A stretch of DNA of 64,000 nt from Owenia fusiformis (lineage: Eukaryota; Annelida; Polychaeta; Sabellida; Oweniidae): the NCBI GenBank assembly GCA_903813345.2, contig CAIIXF020000009.1, positions 35,455,759 through 35,519,758 of the forward strand. The letters are read 5' to 3'. Below the pieces are notes generated by a model. The model was not told the origin of the DNA. It worked only from the letters and a program-made list of their open reading frames with translations, and ran no database searches. A program made the translations under genes and the position numbers. Below, in pieces: positions 53,801 to 63,587 of this stretch (positions within the stretch are counted from its first letter, which is position 1; the number at the start of each line of letters is the position of its first letter).

Positions 53801-54503
53801 TTTCATAAAGTAGATAGGGGCAGGGTCTTGAAGCAAGACTATACTACTGAATGGGTAATTGGGGTAGTTTAGACAGCCATGACGAATATAGGAGGGGGCC
53901 TGTCACAAGTACATATAACCGATACGAAGACACACACTCGATAAACCCCTCCCCATTATAGTCCCGCACCAAGAATGATATTATTCCGAAGATATCTACA
54001 TGATAATGAAAGCATACCATACCTTCAAGGTCGTCACAGTCTCTGAACAGATTACCATACTGGGAAAAGAAATATATAGAGCCTGTTTCATTTCTCCATT
54101 GAGGCTCTGGTGCGGTAACGTTAGTTCCATTCAGAATTGTAGCATGGGTGGTCCTTATGGGGAACACGACTTGAGGAGCCTCAGTTGTGGGGGCATCACA
54201 GTCAACGACCACTTTGGTCATATACGCGGGGGGCTCATAAGTTGAACCATTTTCTAACCCCGTTGTTGGGTGGTGGAGTCTTACTCTGGAATAGTTGATA
54301 TAAAAGTACGAACGGGTGTCTCTTGGTTGGAGCAACATAGTTTTATTATCAGCTTTAATCTGTCGTTGTTTTGAAACAGTTTCGTTGATTATGCTAAAAT
54401 CGAAGTATCTGTGTTCCCAATAATCTGTGGAGATTGCAACGATAAGAAGTACAGTGATGTTTCCAGCAAAAATGATGGTACTGTACTGACATAAACGATC
54501 CAT
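22631..54503 (-). CDS. Four-TM claudin/PMP22/stargazin superfamily protein, GSG1-like (4 exons)
   Basis: Exons 54503-54023, 38423-38310, 36054-35917 and 22983-22631 join in phase 1 at every junction with GT-AG sites, giving 361 aa. TM1 is about residues 10-26 and is followed by STDYWEH, the typical start of the first extracellular loop. That loop (to about 203) is unusually long and carries seven N-glycosylation sequons (N40, N53, N70, N85, N125, N128, N138) and the motif NLFRDC. TM2 is about 204-226, TM3 about 232-255 and TM4 about 288-309. TM4 includes YGWSFVLAW, a hallmark shared with GSG1L and CACNG proteins. The C-terminal tail of about 50 aa is polar. Family knowledge suggests a plasma-membrane junction or channel/receptor auxiliary protein; which branch is uncertain. 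Introns 1 and 3 are 15.6 and 12.9 kb and host tRNA genes on the other strand. Confidence 0.88.
24001..24199. mobile_element. 199-bp MITE, CACTGGC ends, 5-bp target duplication
   Basis: TIRs CACTGGCAGATCCAG and CTGGATCCGCCAGTG, flanked by AGTCC at 23996-24000 and 24200-24204. A 12-G run sits just inside the left end. Its termini and duplication length resemble the 32.5-kb element. Confidence 0.85.
24998..25069. mobile_element. hAT-like MITE end
   Basis: Ends ...GGCCCAGATCCGCCCCTG, preceded by a 13-C run. The complement CAGGGGCGGATCTGGG is a common non-autonomous hAT terminus. No partner end was found. Confidence 0.5.
25185..25470 (-). pseudogene. LINE reverse-transcriptase fragment
   Basis: Minus-strand translation gives GLQLMLNKFEKYCYTWKSNV then NINKT, a frame change near 25380, then CANYCYLGATFHQNG and a LYSKASKV segment. 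This matches the conserved C-terminal RT order (cysteine-tryptophan helix, NxxKTK, YLGvxF, G-F) of non-LTR retrotransposons. The catalytic FADD part and the rest are missing, so it is a dead 5'-truncated piece. Confidence 0.7.
25750..26075. repeat. Inverted repeat arm, partner at 29805-30118
   Basis: About 300 bp including AAGATCAATTGGATTATCTC and TTTAATCCACCCA; the partner reads as the complement with about 15 percent differences by eye. Family unknown. Confidence 0.75.
26336..28210. mobile_element. 1.9-kb foldback element with X-box-like motifs in its arms
   Basis: Outer ends CGCTGTTACAGCATGACGG and complement at 28190-28208. Inner arms 26770-27010 match 27630-27830 inverted, including AAATGCTCTCAT and GGTTGCCATGGTAGCC. 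The centre carries short open frames with no recognised transposase. Confidence 0.65.
28420..28935. repeat. Diverged direct repeats with CCCCTATGACTC
   Basis: 28440-28600 and 28783-28935 share a chain of blocks (CCTCTGTCGATAGGATTCC-like, ACATCAATACAGAAA, CTCCCCTATGACTC, ATGGC then CATTTTTGTCTC). A third copy, at 30747-30900, belongs to duplication unit B. The first copy starts CTCACATGGTGAGCTATTGC, a repeat type common in marine invertebrates. Confidence 0.7.
30278..30359 (+). tRNA. tRNA-Ser (GCT), array 1 copy 1
   Basis: 82-nt cloverleaf: acceptor GACGAGG/CCTCGTC with discriminator G, A box TGGCCGAGTGG, anticodon loop CTGCTAA, long variable arm GGGCTCTGCCC and B box GGTTCGAATCC. No intron. 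A T run follows at about +3. It lies in intron 3 of the claudin-like gene, opposite strand. Confidence 0.97.
30454..30535 (+). tRNA. tRNA-Ser (GCT), array 1 copy 2
   Basis: Identical 82-nt sequence to copy 1, 176 bp downstream, with its own short T-run terminator. Confidence 0.97.
31635..31716 (+). tRNA. tRNA-Ser (GCT), array 1 copy 3, acceptor-stem mismatch
   Basis: Same as copy 1 except that the 3' acceptor strand reads CATCGTC instead of CCTCGTC, which breaks the pair at position 6:67. It is the duplicate of copy 1 in the second half of the segmental duplication. Promoter boxes are intact, so it may be transcribed but be less stable. Confidence 0.85.
31811..31892 (+). tRNA. tRNA-Ser (GCT), array 1 copy 4
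   Basis: Intact 82-nt consensus, 176 bp after copy 3; the duplicate of copy 2. Confidence 0.97.
33943..34066. repeat. Pyrimidine-rich CCTATCCTTC tandem tract
   Basis: CCATCCATCCTTCC and TCCTATCC words repeated for about 120 bp, followed by ACCGACCACCGACC repeats to about 34150. Confidence 0.85.
34808..35013. repeat. Second CCTTCCTAT tandem tract
   Basis: Same words as the tract at 33943, about 200 bp, preceded at 34765-34800 by CCGACCGGTCGGTGGTCGGT, so the two tracts and their GACC-rich neighbours are arranged as an inverted pair at the GACC part. Confidence 0.85.
35745..35818 (+). tRNA. tRNA-Asn (GTT)
   Basis: 74 nt: acceptor GTCTCCG/CGGGGAC (one T:G pair) with discriminator G, D arm GCGCAAGTGGTTAGCGC, anticodon loop CTGTTAA on stem TTCGG/CCGAA, T arm GGTGG TTCAAGC CCACC. 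It starts 34 bp past the 3.2-kb TIR element and ends 98 bp from exon 3 of the claudin-like gene, on the other strand. Confidence 0.96.
36855..37000. other. GC-rich foldback segment in intron 2 of the claudin-like gene
   Basis: CAGAGTGTCGCC at about 36880 is inverted as GGGTGACACATTCTG at about 36985; between them lie ATCACCCTGGGTGAT and CTCCCCCTAGGGGGAG palindromes. Looks like a small mobile element; family unknown. Confidence 0.5.
38451..38580. repeat. Short interspersed repeat, second copy
   Basis: AAAATGTCACCACCT at the start and GTATAACAATATG inside match 12908-13027. It begins about 30 bp upstream of claudin-like exon 2. Confidence 0.65.
38682..38935. repeat. 25-bp minisatellite, about 10 copies
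   Basis: Unit CAGCTACATGATCATATGTG plus AAAAG; the ATCAYWTGTG part alternates between CATATG, CACTTG and CATTTG forms. Spacing is exactly 25 bp for nine units. In intron 1 of the claudin-like gene. Confidence 0.95.
38950..44460. other. Claudin-like intron 1, no recognised feature
   Basis: AT-rich. A TTGATATTGCCAAA triplet lies at 44113-44162 and a G run near 42147. Nothing coding recognised. Confidence 0.5.
44461..44755. repeat. Diverged relative of the 144-bp repeat
   Basis: Blocks GCGATGACAAG, CGATGACAAGACTTTTC, TTTTCCTG and AAATGGCCGCC follow in the same order as in the 1255-1770 array, with about two units. Confidence 0.65.
46530..46795. repeat. Dispersed repeat next to tRNA array 2
   Basis: Matches 27960-28215 in the same direction (GGATATCTCAGT, TAAACCACCTGGCAGAT, TATAACCATCCATATATACG, ATCCGCCATTTTTTGTTATC). 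Both copies lie upstream of a tRNA-Ser cluster. Confidence 0.8.
46850..46902 (+). pseudogene. Truncated tRNA-Ser pseudogene (array 2 copy 1)
   Basis: 53 nt: the acceptor ends and T arm remain, but the D arm to variable arm section is lost, including the anticodon. The join is at a GTGG/CTCTGCC region. Not functional. Confidence 0.9.
46980..47061 (+). pseudogene. tRNA-Ser (GCT) copy with T-arm mutations (array 2 copy 2)
   Basis: 82 nt, anticodon GCT intact. The T arm reads GTGTG TACGAAT CCCAT instead of GTGGG TTCGAAT CCCAT, damaging both the stem and the B box. Probably silent; called pseudogene on that basis. Confidence 0.75.
47139..47220 (+). tRNA. tRNA-Ser (GCT), array 2 copy 3
   Basis: Intact 82-nt consensus identical to array 1 copy 1, followed by CCATTTTG. 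Confidence 0.97.
47304..47382 (+). pseudogene. Degraded tRNA-Ser (GCT) copy (array 2 copy 4)
   Basis: 79 nt. The D arm reads GAGAAGTGAAGGC rather than GAGTGGTTAAGGC, 3 nt are missing from the variable arm, and the T loop reads TACGAAT. A and B boxes are both altered. It shares the D-arm change with the fragment at 48438, so the two had a common degraded ancestor. Confidence 0.85.
47467..47548 (+). tRNA. tRNA-Ser (GCT), array 2 copy 5
   Basis: Intact 82-nt consensus; first of six units spaced about 162 bp apart. A TTTTT run lies about 15 nt after the end. Confidence 0.97.
47629..47710 (+). tRNA. tRNA-Ser (GCT), array 2 copy 6
   Basis: Intact 82-nt consensus, exactly 162 bp after copy 5; flanks CACCGAATT upstream and CCAATTTGAAAC downstream repeat in each unit. 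Confidence 0.97.
47791..47872 (+). tRNA. tRNA-Ser (GCT), array 2 copy 7
   Basis: Intact 82-nt consensus, 162 bp after copy 6. Confidence 0.97.
47953..48034 (+). tRNA. tRNA-Ser (GCT), array 2 copy 8, A37T variant
   Basis: Complete cloverleaf and boxes, but the anticodon loop is CTGCTTA instead of CTGCTAA. Position 37, normally a modified purine next to the anticodon, is T. Decoding is probably impaired. Confidence 0.85.
48113..48193 (+). pseudogene. tRNA-Ser (GCT) copy with T-arm deletion (array 2 copy 9)
   Basis: 81 nt; identical to the consensus until the T arm, which reads TTCGAAACCATCC instead of TTCGAATCCCATCC. The T stem and B box are broken. Confidence 0.8.
48272..48353 (+). tRNA. tRNA-Ser (GCT), array 2 copy 10
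   Basis: Intact 82-nt consensus; last complete gene of the array. Confidence 0.97.
48438..48482 (+). pseudogene. 5' half of a tRNA-Ser copy (array 2 copy 11)
   Basis: Acceptor 5' strand, mutated D arm (GAGAAGTGAAGGC) and anticodon arm, then the match stops at CCATTG. It marks the right edge of the array. Confidence 0.9.
48500..51330. other. Claudin-like intron 1, no recognised feature
   Basis: No repeat family or exon recognised. Confidence 0.45.
51335..51622. mobile_element. 288-bp MITE, 20-bp perfect TIRs, 8-bp target duplication
   Basis: CAAGGAGGATTGGCTCCCAG at 51336-51355 and its exact complement at 51603-51622. Flanks ACGTGTAC (51327-51334) and ACGTGGAC (51623-51630) match at 7 of 8 bases. 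An 8-bp duplication suggests hAT or P type. Confidence 0.8.
51631..53320. other. Claudin-like intron 1, no recognised feature
   Basis: Nothing beyond AT-rich single-copy-looking sequence. Confidence 0.45.
53327..53404. repeat. Dispersed short repeat, copy 3
   Basis: Nearly identical to 4557-4640 apart from the missing 9-bp block; lies in claudin-like intron 1, about 620 bp from exon 1. Confidence 0.7.
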
Positions 54504-57500
54504 TCCATTGTTCTATGACACCCTAATGTGGTATTTCTACGTCCGACTGTTATTTACGTGTGGCATGTGAAAAATCAGCTGCTCCAACTCAACACCACAA
54601 CCGTCATCTGTAAGAAAGCTTTGCCTTATACTGCATACCCTACTGTACCGATTGTGCTAAATTTAATTGAAGAATGAAGTATTCCGAGAACAATGCTTGA
54701 TAGTTGTTAAATCCGATATGATTTAGTCAAAGGGTATATATTGATACATAACTCACGAAACTCACGATTCTCAATTACTCTCAAGTCCTGCTTGAATTCT
54801 GGTCTATTGATCTCTGCATTTGTGATTTGACGTCCTCCCCAAACTCAATTCTCTCAATTTCCCGGGTCAGCTTTTCCACTCAATGGAGTAATTACTCTAT
54901 AAATTGCATATGATAAGCCAACCATATGATATCTGTCGACTGCCCTTGAATCCCTGTCCGTTAAATAATGATCGAAATGTCGATCAAAACTCCAGTTTTC
55001 GTCTTTTGACACTAATTAATTTCCTATATCGTGACTTGCGGTTATTTCTCTGGCCTGGAATCCTCTGTTTCGTAACTACTTACTCCAAATGATGTACATG
55101 GAATTACTGTGGTATAAACGGCGTTCGGTGTCTAAAAACTCCGTAACCGATTCTCATCTACGAGAGTACGATGTCGAATCGTTCATGGAATGAAGCTACT
55201 GTGTATCATGAGAGATCCGTATATTGACTTATGTCTATAAAACCGCCAGATTATCAAATATCCTATCAAATTCATTTACAAACATAATAACCAGCATCTA
55301 ATATACATCCATATCTGTTGTAATTTTGACAATTGCTTTGTAGCAAGTTTCTCTGTACAATTATGAGTTAATAAGATGATTTATTCCACCGTTTGACGTA
55401 ATACCCAAAGCGAACTCGTACAGATGTGCTCCGAAATTCCGCAAGATCTCTATATTATAAAATGCCTGGGACAATCTAGTTAATTCAGCATGGTCTTTGT
55501 TTGATTGATAATGCCGACCTTATACCTTTACCATCAGCGTAATATCTTCCGCTATCCTCCATGTACCAATTCACCAGTCTGACAGTGTGCTATTCATTTT
55601 GATAGTCACGAGCTGCAACACCACCCCCGTCTTTAAAAACAAGCCATCCAGAGCGTTAATACATGGAGGAGTGATTGACACGACATATCGACAGACTAAC
55701 ATTTACGATGAAGTACTTTTGCTTAGTTCTGCTCTGATACACGCTGTTCTGTACAACATCCACTTGTCAGCGTCAAATGCCAGATGGAAATGAATCAATT
55801 TGGCTTGAAATCATTATATATCTCATAGCAATAAGTTCTCTATTATTGTTTTAGGTCCCAAGGTATTGTATCATTGCCAGATCTCTGCGCGAGCGATGGA
55901 TGCTATCACGATAGACATTATTTCAATATTATCATTTAGATATCACCTCTTATGGATGAAACTTCAGACTCATGTTTACATATAAAAACCCTGCAAAGTA
56001 TCTAGAACTGAGTGGGATTAGTGTTACCACACCATAGTCGCGCAGTAACATACCTCTGTTGAGTACCTTCTCTGAAAAATCTGACCCCATAGTTATAGTT
56101 AAAAAGTGTAGAGTAAAGATATTGCGTCCTCACTCAAATACCCTGGGCAACATTTCTTCTAATATAAATACCCCCACATTTCTTCTAAAGGAGCCTCTAG
56201 AGGGACAATATATACAAGATATACTCCTAAGCAGGCGTAAGATGTAAAGAAAATGCCTCTGTCAGAATCCAAGTCTTCTTTTGCAAATTCCCTCCGTGAT
56301 TAATAGATATGCTTTGCTTTTTACCAGATATTTATCATTTGTAATTTGATTGCGTTGATAAATGTTTTCTTCCGGTTACATTACCCGTTTATTGAGAACC
56401 TTTCTACCCTGATGTTAAAACGGCGTGAAATCCTTTTAAAATCATTCATAAACCACGGTATAATCTGCATTCCTAGTCACAAAGTCATTAACTCTACTCT
56501 GTCAATATTTCATAGTCTGGACAGTTTAGTGGAGTAACATAGTTTGCCGAGAAGTAGGAATTGATTGTTTGTTTGTATGTTTATTGTTTGTTTGTTTGCT
56601 TGGTTGATTGGTGTTTTAGGGCTCCTCAATATGGGCAGTACGTATGTTTACGTAGATTGTAACGTTCACAAAGCATCATTTGCATCTATTTAAAATTTCC
56701 TGCAATGATATGTTGAGAATGACGTTTCATATTTTGGAAAAAACTAAGATGTGAATGGAATGAATATTGTTTATTTACACTTACTAGTAAATGGACGAGA
56801 TATATTGTAAATGTAGTTGACATAGTTTGCATTGAGAGTACGACGGTGATAATTAGGTTCCTCTTTTAATTTATTGCCTATCTCTATCATACAATTATCA
56901 TTAACTATGAATGAGACAACTCCAAATTAAAACTTTTTGTTACAGTATGTGCTACAAACGCTGTAACAATTCCTTCGTTCATAATTTATGATTTGTGCGT
57001 ATGTGCCATTGATCCCTCTGTCTCAATATAAGGTTCTCGCATGTACTTTGGACATCGCAAATGATGCTTATTTAAGGTATAAAGAATCTTGTATCTCTTT
57101 ATTGGAAATTTAAATAGCATAAGTGCATGCTCTATAACGTACACAAAATGTACGAGGGTGGAGCCTGTGTACATTATTAGTATGGGTTTGTTCATGCATG
57201 AATGCTTTTAAATCCAATAAAGAATGATTCAAAGTTCTTTATCGCAGCTCAAATATATTATCACTCTTTTATGAAAAAATGACATTGTCCAGTTCTTTAT
57301 GGAACCATAATGCACTGTAATGACGTCACTCTCCCCAAATAATGGCACTGCTCGGTTCATTATGAAATCATTTAATGCAGTTGTAAAATGATGTTTCTGC
57401 TCTGCTGACCATTAACCTTGAATTAATGCATTTAAACACTCTAAGCTGATTGGCAGAAACACACTTGGCATATTTGAAAGAATATTATTTAGAATCCACT

Positions 57501-58953
57501 TGGGCACATATAAAACGACATTTATGTGTAAATGAAAGCAGTTCATACCAAACTATAATGAAGCGTGTAAAATATGGAGCTCAAAATATCATTATCTAAG
57601 TTATATTCCTTTTTGCAGAGACAAACACGATGGGACTGAAAATTCTGAATCATCTAACTTTTAAACGCAGGTTTCTGACAATGCGCTCTAAAAGCTTGAA
57701 TCTGAAAATGAAATAAAGTATATACATCATCATTATCTGTTGAATTATTCATTTCGTATTGGCTTTTAATAAACCTGTATTCAACCAGCAGGTCTTGTAA
57801 AACCTGTGATATATTTTGATGATGTTATCGTTATTGCTAGTGCATCAGATACAAATTATTTTTATAAAAGATTGTATCATGAGGAATATGAATAATTGTC
57901 AGTGAATTACATTAAATAAACGCATCCATATCAACCAAAGTAACTTAAATGTTCATTCAGCAGCTCAGGAAATGAAAAATGAAATTGACAGCTTTGTAAT
58001 TCAATGCATAATTCATGTCCTTATGTCACACAAACCAGATCCACAACATATATATCCTATTTCTACACATTTCTAGCTTTCATTTGGTACCAAACATGAA
58101 GAGTTGTACGGGGAGTGCAGCATTTTTGTTTATTAGGCCTTTTTTCAGAAATTGTCACCTGCCTAAGAATGAACAAACTTATTTCTGATTTCTATCTCCT
58201 GTGCTAAAAACATCACCGACAACATTCAAACTATTTTTGGGTGGTGTTATATGACGGTTGGATGTTTTTATCATTATGCCGATTTTTGAGTTTAATCAAC
58301 AAAAATCCATGATACAAAAGAGAACATAGTATATGATATGATATTATATGTATATGTTATACTATAGAAAATTGATGAAATTGATTACCCTAATCAGTTT
58401 CATAATTTCAAGTTGGCCGTATTCCATTCCCTTGCATGTTCACCACACAAATCAAATGCATATTTTAATTATAATTGTGTATATTTTAATTTTAATTATT
58501 GTTATTAGTTTTATTTCATATTATAACACATTTTGTTACTTTTGAATAAAAATGTTGATCAACCCAATTTAATATTGTCTTTCTACAAATAGAATATCTA
58601 TGCACATGAAAATTAAGATTTCGAGGGAGAATATACATTTTCGAAACAGCAAGCTCAAATCCTAATACACAATAGGTTTACTGTGTTATAGTATATTTCG
58701 TCTACCAAAAGTGAACGTTTCAAAGGTGGAAATTTGTCAAAAATTCGGCGTGCAAAATTTCATTTAATGCAAAGATGGGCATCTTGGATTTCGAAGGTAT
58801 GATGTGTTCATTGAAAATCAAACTGGGAAACGAGTATGAGGATTGGGATACTAGTAACTGTATTAAATTCCGCCATTTTTAATTTCACAGGTTGTTGTTG
58901 TTGTGAGTTACAAAAAAGTTACGGTGGGCTAGCACGATTCTCTTGCTAGTGGC
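54504..58953. other. 5' flank of the claudin-like gene, unrecognised
   Basis: Promoter and 5' UTR are expected near 54504 but no clear motif stands out. A GTTT-rich microsatellite lies at 56565-56605. No coding exon recognised. Confidence 0.45.
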
Positions 58954-60393
58954 CGGTTCTTAGCCCTATTTGCAAAAATAACGTTACATAATGGTTACGT
59001 AATCCATTGTGTAAGATTATGTAATATTATATAATAGTAATAAAGATTATCATCATTATAATTTGCCAACAAACATGAGTTGTTATGTCAACTAGTCATA
59101 TATTTTTGCCTAACCCTGAGTGCCAAGGAAACCAGAATGATCCAGCTACATAAATGTAATTAATGTAATTAAGTGTTTTATGTAGTGAGAATGTAGTTTC
59201 AAAATCGACCTGTCAGTCATAGGCTACTCATTAGCTAGGCCAGCATTATGGTGTTTAAACTGCTTCTTTATTCGGTACATTAATATTCCATAAATACCAA
59301 ATAAAACAAACAATTTACCAAACCTTTACCCAATCTATCGAATTTTTTATTTTATTTTATCAAATGTAATAATCTATACAATTTATATTCGCTAAATAGT
59401 TTCACTTGTTCTTTGTATTGACATTCACATTTGATATTTACACATGTATTTGTGTGATGCAGCGAATCAATTTGTTTTCCTTAACGCACGTATAATTCAA
59501 TTAATTATTTGTACATTCGGTATTTAAATTATTTATATTCGGTAAATACCGAATGCCACATTCGATAAATTTCGTTATTTTTCGATAATTTACGAGACTT
59601 TCAGCCACGTGATATATTTGTACGATGTAGAATAGCTGCGCGGCCATTTTGCAAATCTCGAAGTCACGTGACAAAATATCGAACAACAACGCAAGTTATC
59701 GAATATTACTTTATTGCATTCGGTAAATAGCAAATTAGCTTTCGGTAAAATGCATTAACTATGTCATAGAAAAATAAACCATTTGGTAAATATAGGCAAA
59801 CTTATTTCGGTAGGGTTCAAATAGAAATTCAATATTGTGCATATAATGTGTTGCTCTTAAGGAATACCATAACAATTTACGCAAAAAATATCATTTAACG
59901 AATGAAATATGTAATTTAATGCACATGGTTTTAAGTGATTGGCTATTTTGAAAACTTAATTTGCTGTAACAAACATATAAATGTTTTTACCGAATGGAAA
60001 AATGATTTAGCGAATATAAATGTTTCATATATCGAATATATTTGAATTTAATGAATAAAGAAGCAAAAATAATGCCATACAGCATCTACTTGGATTTTAA
60101 TTGACTAGCTATAGCTGATCCGTCAGCTATCAAAATTATTCTCAAGCTTACTTACAACTTTTCAGTTGCCACCCATTCCCCACCACCTCCCACGGTTCTT
60201 AGCCCTATTTGCAAAAATAACGTTATATAATGGTTATGTAATCCATTGTGTAAGATTATGTAATATTATATAATAGTAATAAAGATTATCATCATTATAA
60301 TTTGCCAACAAACATGAGTTGTTATGTCAACTAGTCATATATTTTTGCCTAACCCTGAGTGCCAAGGAAACCAGAATGATCCAGCTACATAAA
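58954..60393. repeat. 201-bp direct repeats flanking a 1-kb ATTCGGTAAA-rich core
   Basis: 58954-59154 and 60193-60393 are about 99 percent identical and start CGGTTCTTAGCCCTATTTGC. The core is very AT-rich and carries TTCGGTA or its complement many times (59271, 59517, 59540, 59718, 59743, 59808, 59990). It could be a terminal-repeat retrotransposon relative or a duplication with an insert; TG...CA ends are not evident. Confidence 0.7.
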
Positions 60394-63140
60394 GTTAAGC
60401 TATGCACAAATAATTCAGGCTGCTAATAATTCAAATATTTATATTGTACATTGTTATATAGGATTTAAAATGTCAGTTATTCTTCGATCAGCTTCTGGGC
60501 CTAGATACTCTAATTACAAATTAATTTCAGGAATGGACGTTTTAGTTTTTAACAGTATCCACCACATACAAACTCCCCTAGATATCATCTTCCTCATAAA
60601 ATAATTCCCTAAGACTCTGTTATGTATCTTAGGAGAAGGCCTTTTTTACATTAAAAATAGCCGCAATGTTAAGTCTGAAGGAAACATATCGCCTGTCTAG
60701 ACCAGAAAAGTAATACTTTGGGTTTGGCGGCTGAAGGTTGACTTTCAAATAATTTGCCAGATCTCGTAACTCTTCTGATTGATCAGCGGGGTAATTAATG
60801 CATGCTTGTTTTAATGAGATATTCCTAATCCATAAGGTGAACCTCGTTCGGGTAAATAAATCACTTTTATACATTTTATGATAAGGTCTACATATAAATC
60901 TTGCCGCCCGTTTATACAATTTAGCAATAACAGAGTAAAAATGAAAGAAATAATTGCCTATACATCTATATCACCCTGAGTGTAAAAATGAGATTTTAGA
61001 TCTGCATTTAAACCATAACGACCAACATTTCTTTCTATTTGATGGTATATTTGTATATTGTAATTTTCTATTACAACTACCTTGATTTGCAGTTGTGTAC
61101 CTGTATTGATCAATTTCCATTGACACAATGTTAAAAAATCGTTAAAAGTTAAGTAACTCTTTTAGGGATCACAATTCTGGCCCTACAATAACACGTGCTG
61201 CCATCTATTTACCAACGGTCCATTGGAAGTAATTCCCAATCTTCAAAATGTATTTTCTTGAAACAAAAATAATTGAGTTTTAATAAGGACAATTCTGGAA
61301 TTCAATTCTGATTCAAGAGGGCCTCGGTATATATTCACCTTACCTAAATGGATACACGCTCCTGGCGTTGGTTCCAACGTGTTTATGTTTTTACTAGCTA
61401 ATTCCAGGTGATACGATACCTGGTGATCTATGGCAAAAAGGATGTATATGATGATTAAAAATGTTTTCTTCGTATCAGAATGTCTGCTATGTCGACTCAG
61501 GGGTCTATGAAGTACGCAGGTTATGTTTACATACCCATTTTTGTCCGGACATTTTCTCTTTCAGAAGTAAATGTTTCTCTTCGATTTGCTGCATTTCTTG
61601 AACATTTAATTTTAAGTTGTTAACTCTCTGTTCGATTCAAGCTTTGCAACTTCCTGCAACCGGTCATTTTGAATATTCTTTTTTAAATATGATGCATCAG
61701 CCTGTGCATGTATTTAGGGGGATATACGAAAGAGTAGATGAAAAGGTTATCATGTTGACTTCAAATCAAACGGAGTTTGGATATTATATCCGATCCGTAT
61801 AATTCTCATTACACCAGAGGTAGATCTCACCATTGATTGAATATTAGAGAGTTTAAGTTTGCTCATAAAATCGAAACGCCAACCTGTATGTATGACCAAT
61901 CGCCCAAATACATCTCTTAAATATTTTCCGTTCACGTTTAGATTGTGAAAAACTTTGCAAGGTTTTGAAGGCAGGTGATCATATCACCCTTTAAATTATA
62001 ATTGCTTTGGACATATTTGCATTATGATTCAGAAAATAAAAATAAGAATCGAAAGGAAATGTTGGTATACTTTAATTTCTTACTTGCAACTGCAGTGCAT
62101 TCATAGCCCGGATTCATAGTCTTGCGACATGTCTATTGTGTAAGAACCCCCCCCCTTACCCTCAACTCAAGGGGTGAAGTGGATGTACCATGCATAGTAA
62201 AGGAGTGTTTTCCCCTGTGATCTACAAAGGCTTAAACCATATCTTAACAACCGAATTAATATCCAGGCCCATTTATCCTATCTGGATTGTCCTTAAATAT
62301 ATAGATAGACCTGAGTAGCTTTTTGGGAAAAGGTTTGCATTTCCCCCGTTGAGATGTAATTAATAGGGAGGTTAAATTACATGTTTTTAATAGAGCCCGT
62401 ACGTAAGCGTGTAATATTTCGACCCCCGGGGATTAATGTCCCGCTCTAAATTCACATTACCAGGGACCTAATTACAATTATTTAAAAAAATAATAATAAT
62501 AAATAAATCTAATAATAATAATAATAATAATCAGTCGAATAGTAATTAAGCCAATTGTTTCTTATTAGCAATGCATATTCTGATTTCAAATTCTTTAAAT
62601 ATAAACAAACCTACAGGGAACTGACTGTCATTTTTAATTTAGTTTATTCCAAGATACATAGGCTCTCCTAAATGTATCACTTTATCTCATACATGCTATG
62701 CTTCATGTTATGACCTGCTTGATCAGCCATTTTGAATGACATCTTTTATTTGGTACAATCGTTCTGATCACCTTAGATCCAAATATCATAATAGACCGAA
62801 ATATTAGTGTCTACTGTGTACGTGGTACGTTATACCTTATAGCAAAATAAATAAAAAATAATGTATTTTTTGGTACACGGGGGAAACCTTCCTGTAAAGA
62901 TTTATTACGATCATTTATTACACATACCCAGAAAATAACTAATTTAATTAAAATGTCAGTCATCATTAAATATTGGTATGAAAACATGATCTTCTTGCAC
63001 TGTTTTGCATAACTGAGATTAACATCTAAATTGAATTTTAAACTTGAAGCATTTTGATGATCGGTTTTGAACTCCAATGATTCAGTATCGCAATTTAGAA
63101 AGCCGCGGTCTCAATTGTTCCAATTTAGTACGGCGCCCGG
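60394..63140. other. Intergenic, unrecognised
   Basis: A minus-strand open stretch at 60919-60629 begins YKRAARFICRPYHKMY, faintly like the C-terminal end of a LINE protein. An AAT microsatellite lies at 62491-62531. Confidence 0.4.
62491..62531. repeat. AAT microsatellite
   Basis: Interrupted (AAT)n with AAATAAATCT in the middle. Confidence 0.9.
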
Positions 63141-63237
63141 CCAATGAGTAGTTTTGCACTCAGTTTTGCACAAACAACAAAAAATGTTTTGGACAAACAA
63201 CATTTATCAAACGCTCATACCTGATTGGTAAAAAGTA

Positions 63238-63281
63238 TGGCAGCGGTGGCGTGGGATTCGAACCCACGCCTCCGAATAGAC
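63238..63281 (-). pseudogene. 3' fragment of tRNA-Leu
   Basis: Reverse complement carries the variable arm, T arm (GTGGGTTCGAATCCCAC) and acceptor 3' end of the Leu gene at 63374-63455, with a 6-nt disturbance before the acceptor. The 5' half is missing. About 80 bp of flank is also shared with that gene, so a tandem duplication of about 136 bp made it. Confidence 0.85.
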
Positions 63282-63373
63282 TTGAGAAGTTTTGCATTCA
63301 GTTTTGAACAAACAACAAAAAATTTTGGACAGACAACATTTATCAAACGCTAATACCTGATTGGTAAAAAGTA

Positions 63374-63455
63374 TGGCAGCGGTGGGATTCGAACCCACGC
63401 CTCCGAAGAGACTGGTGCCTTAAACCAACGCCTTAGACCGCTCGGCCACGCTACC
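63374..63455 (-). tRNA. tRNA-Leu (AAG)
   Basis: 82 nt on the minus strand: acceptor GGTAGCG/CGCTGCC with discriminator A, A box TGGCCGAGCGG, anticodon loop TTAAGGC (AAG) on stem TTGGT/ACCAG, long variable arm, T arm GTGGG TTCGAAT CCCAC. No intron. Confidence 0.95.
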
Positions 63456-63587
63456 AGTTGCGAGAGCGGTTAACCTACACGTTCAAATCTAAACCGTGAA
63501 CGCTCAAGTTCACATTTCGTAAGACAAAAATATGAATTACCTTCTTTTGAAAAGATCAAGTCAAAACATTTGTTTCTTAAAAAATTG

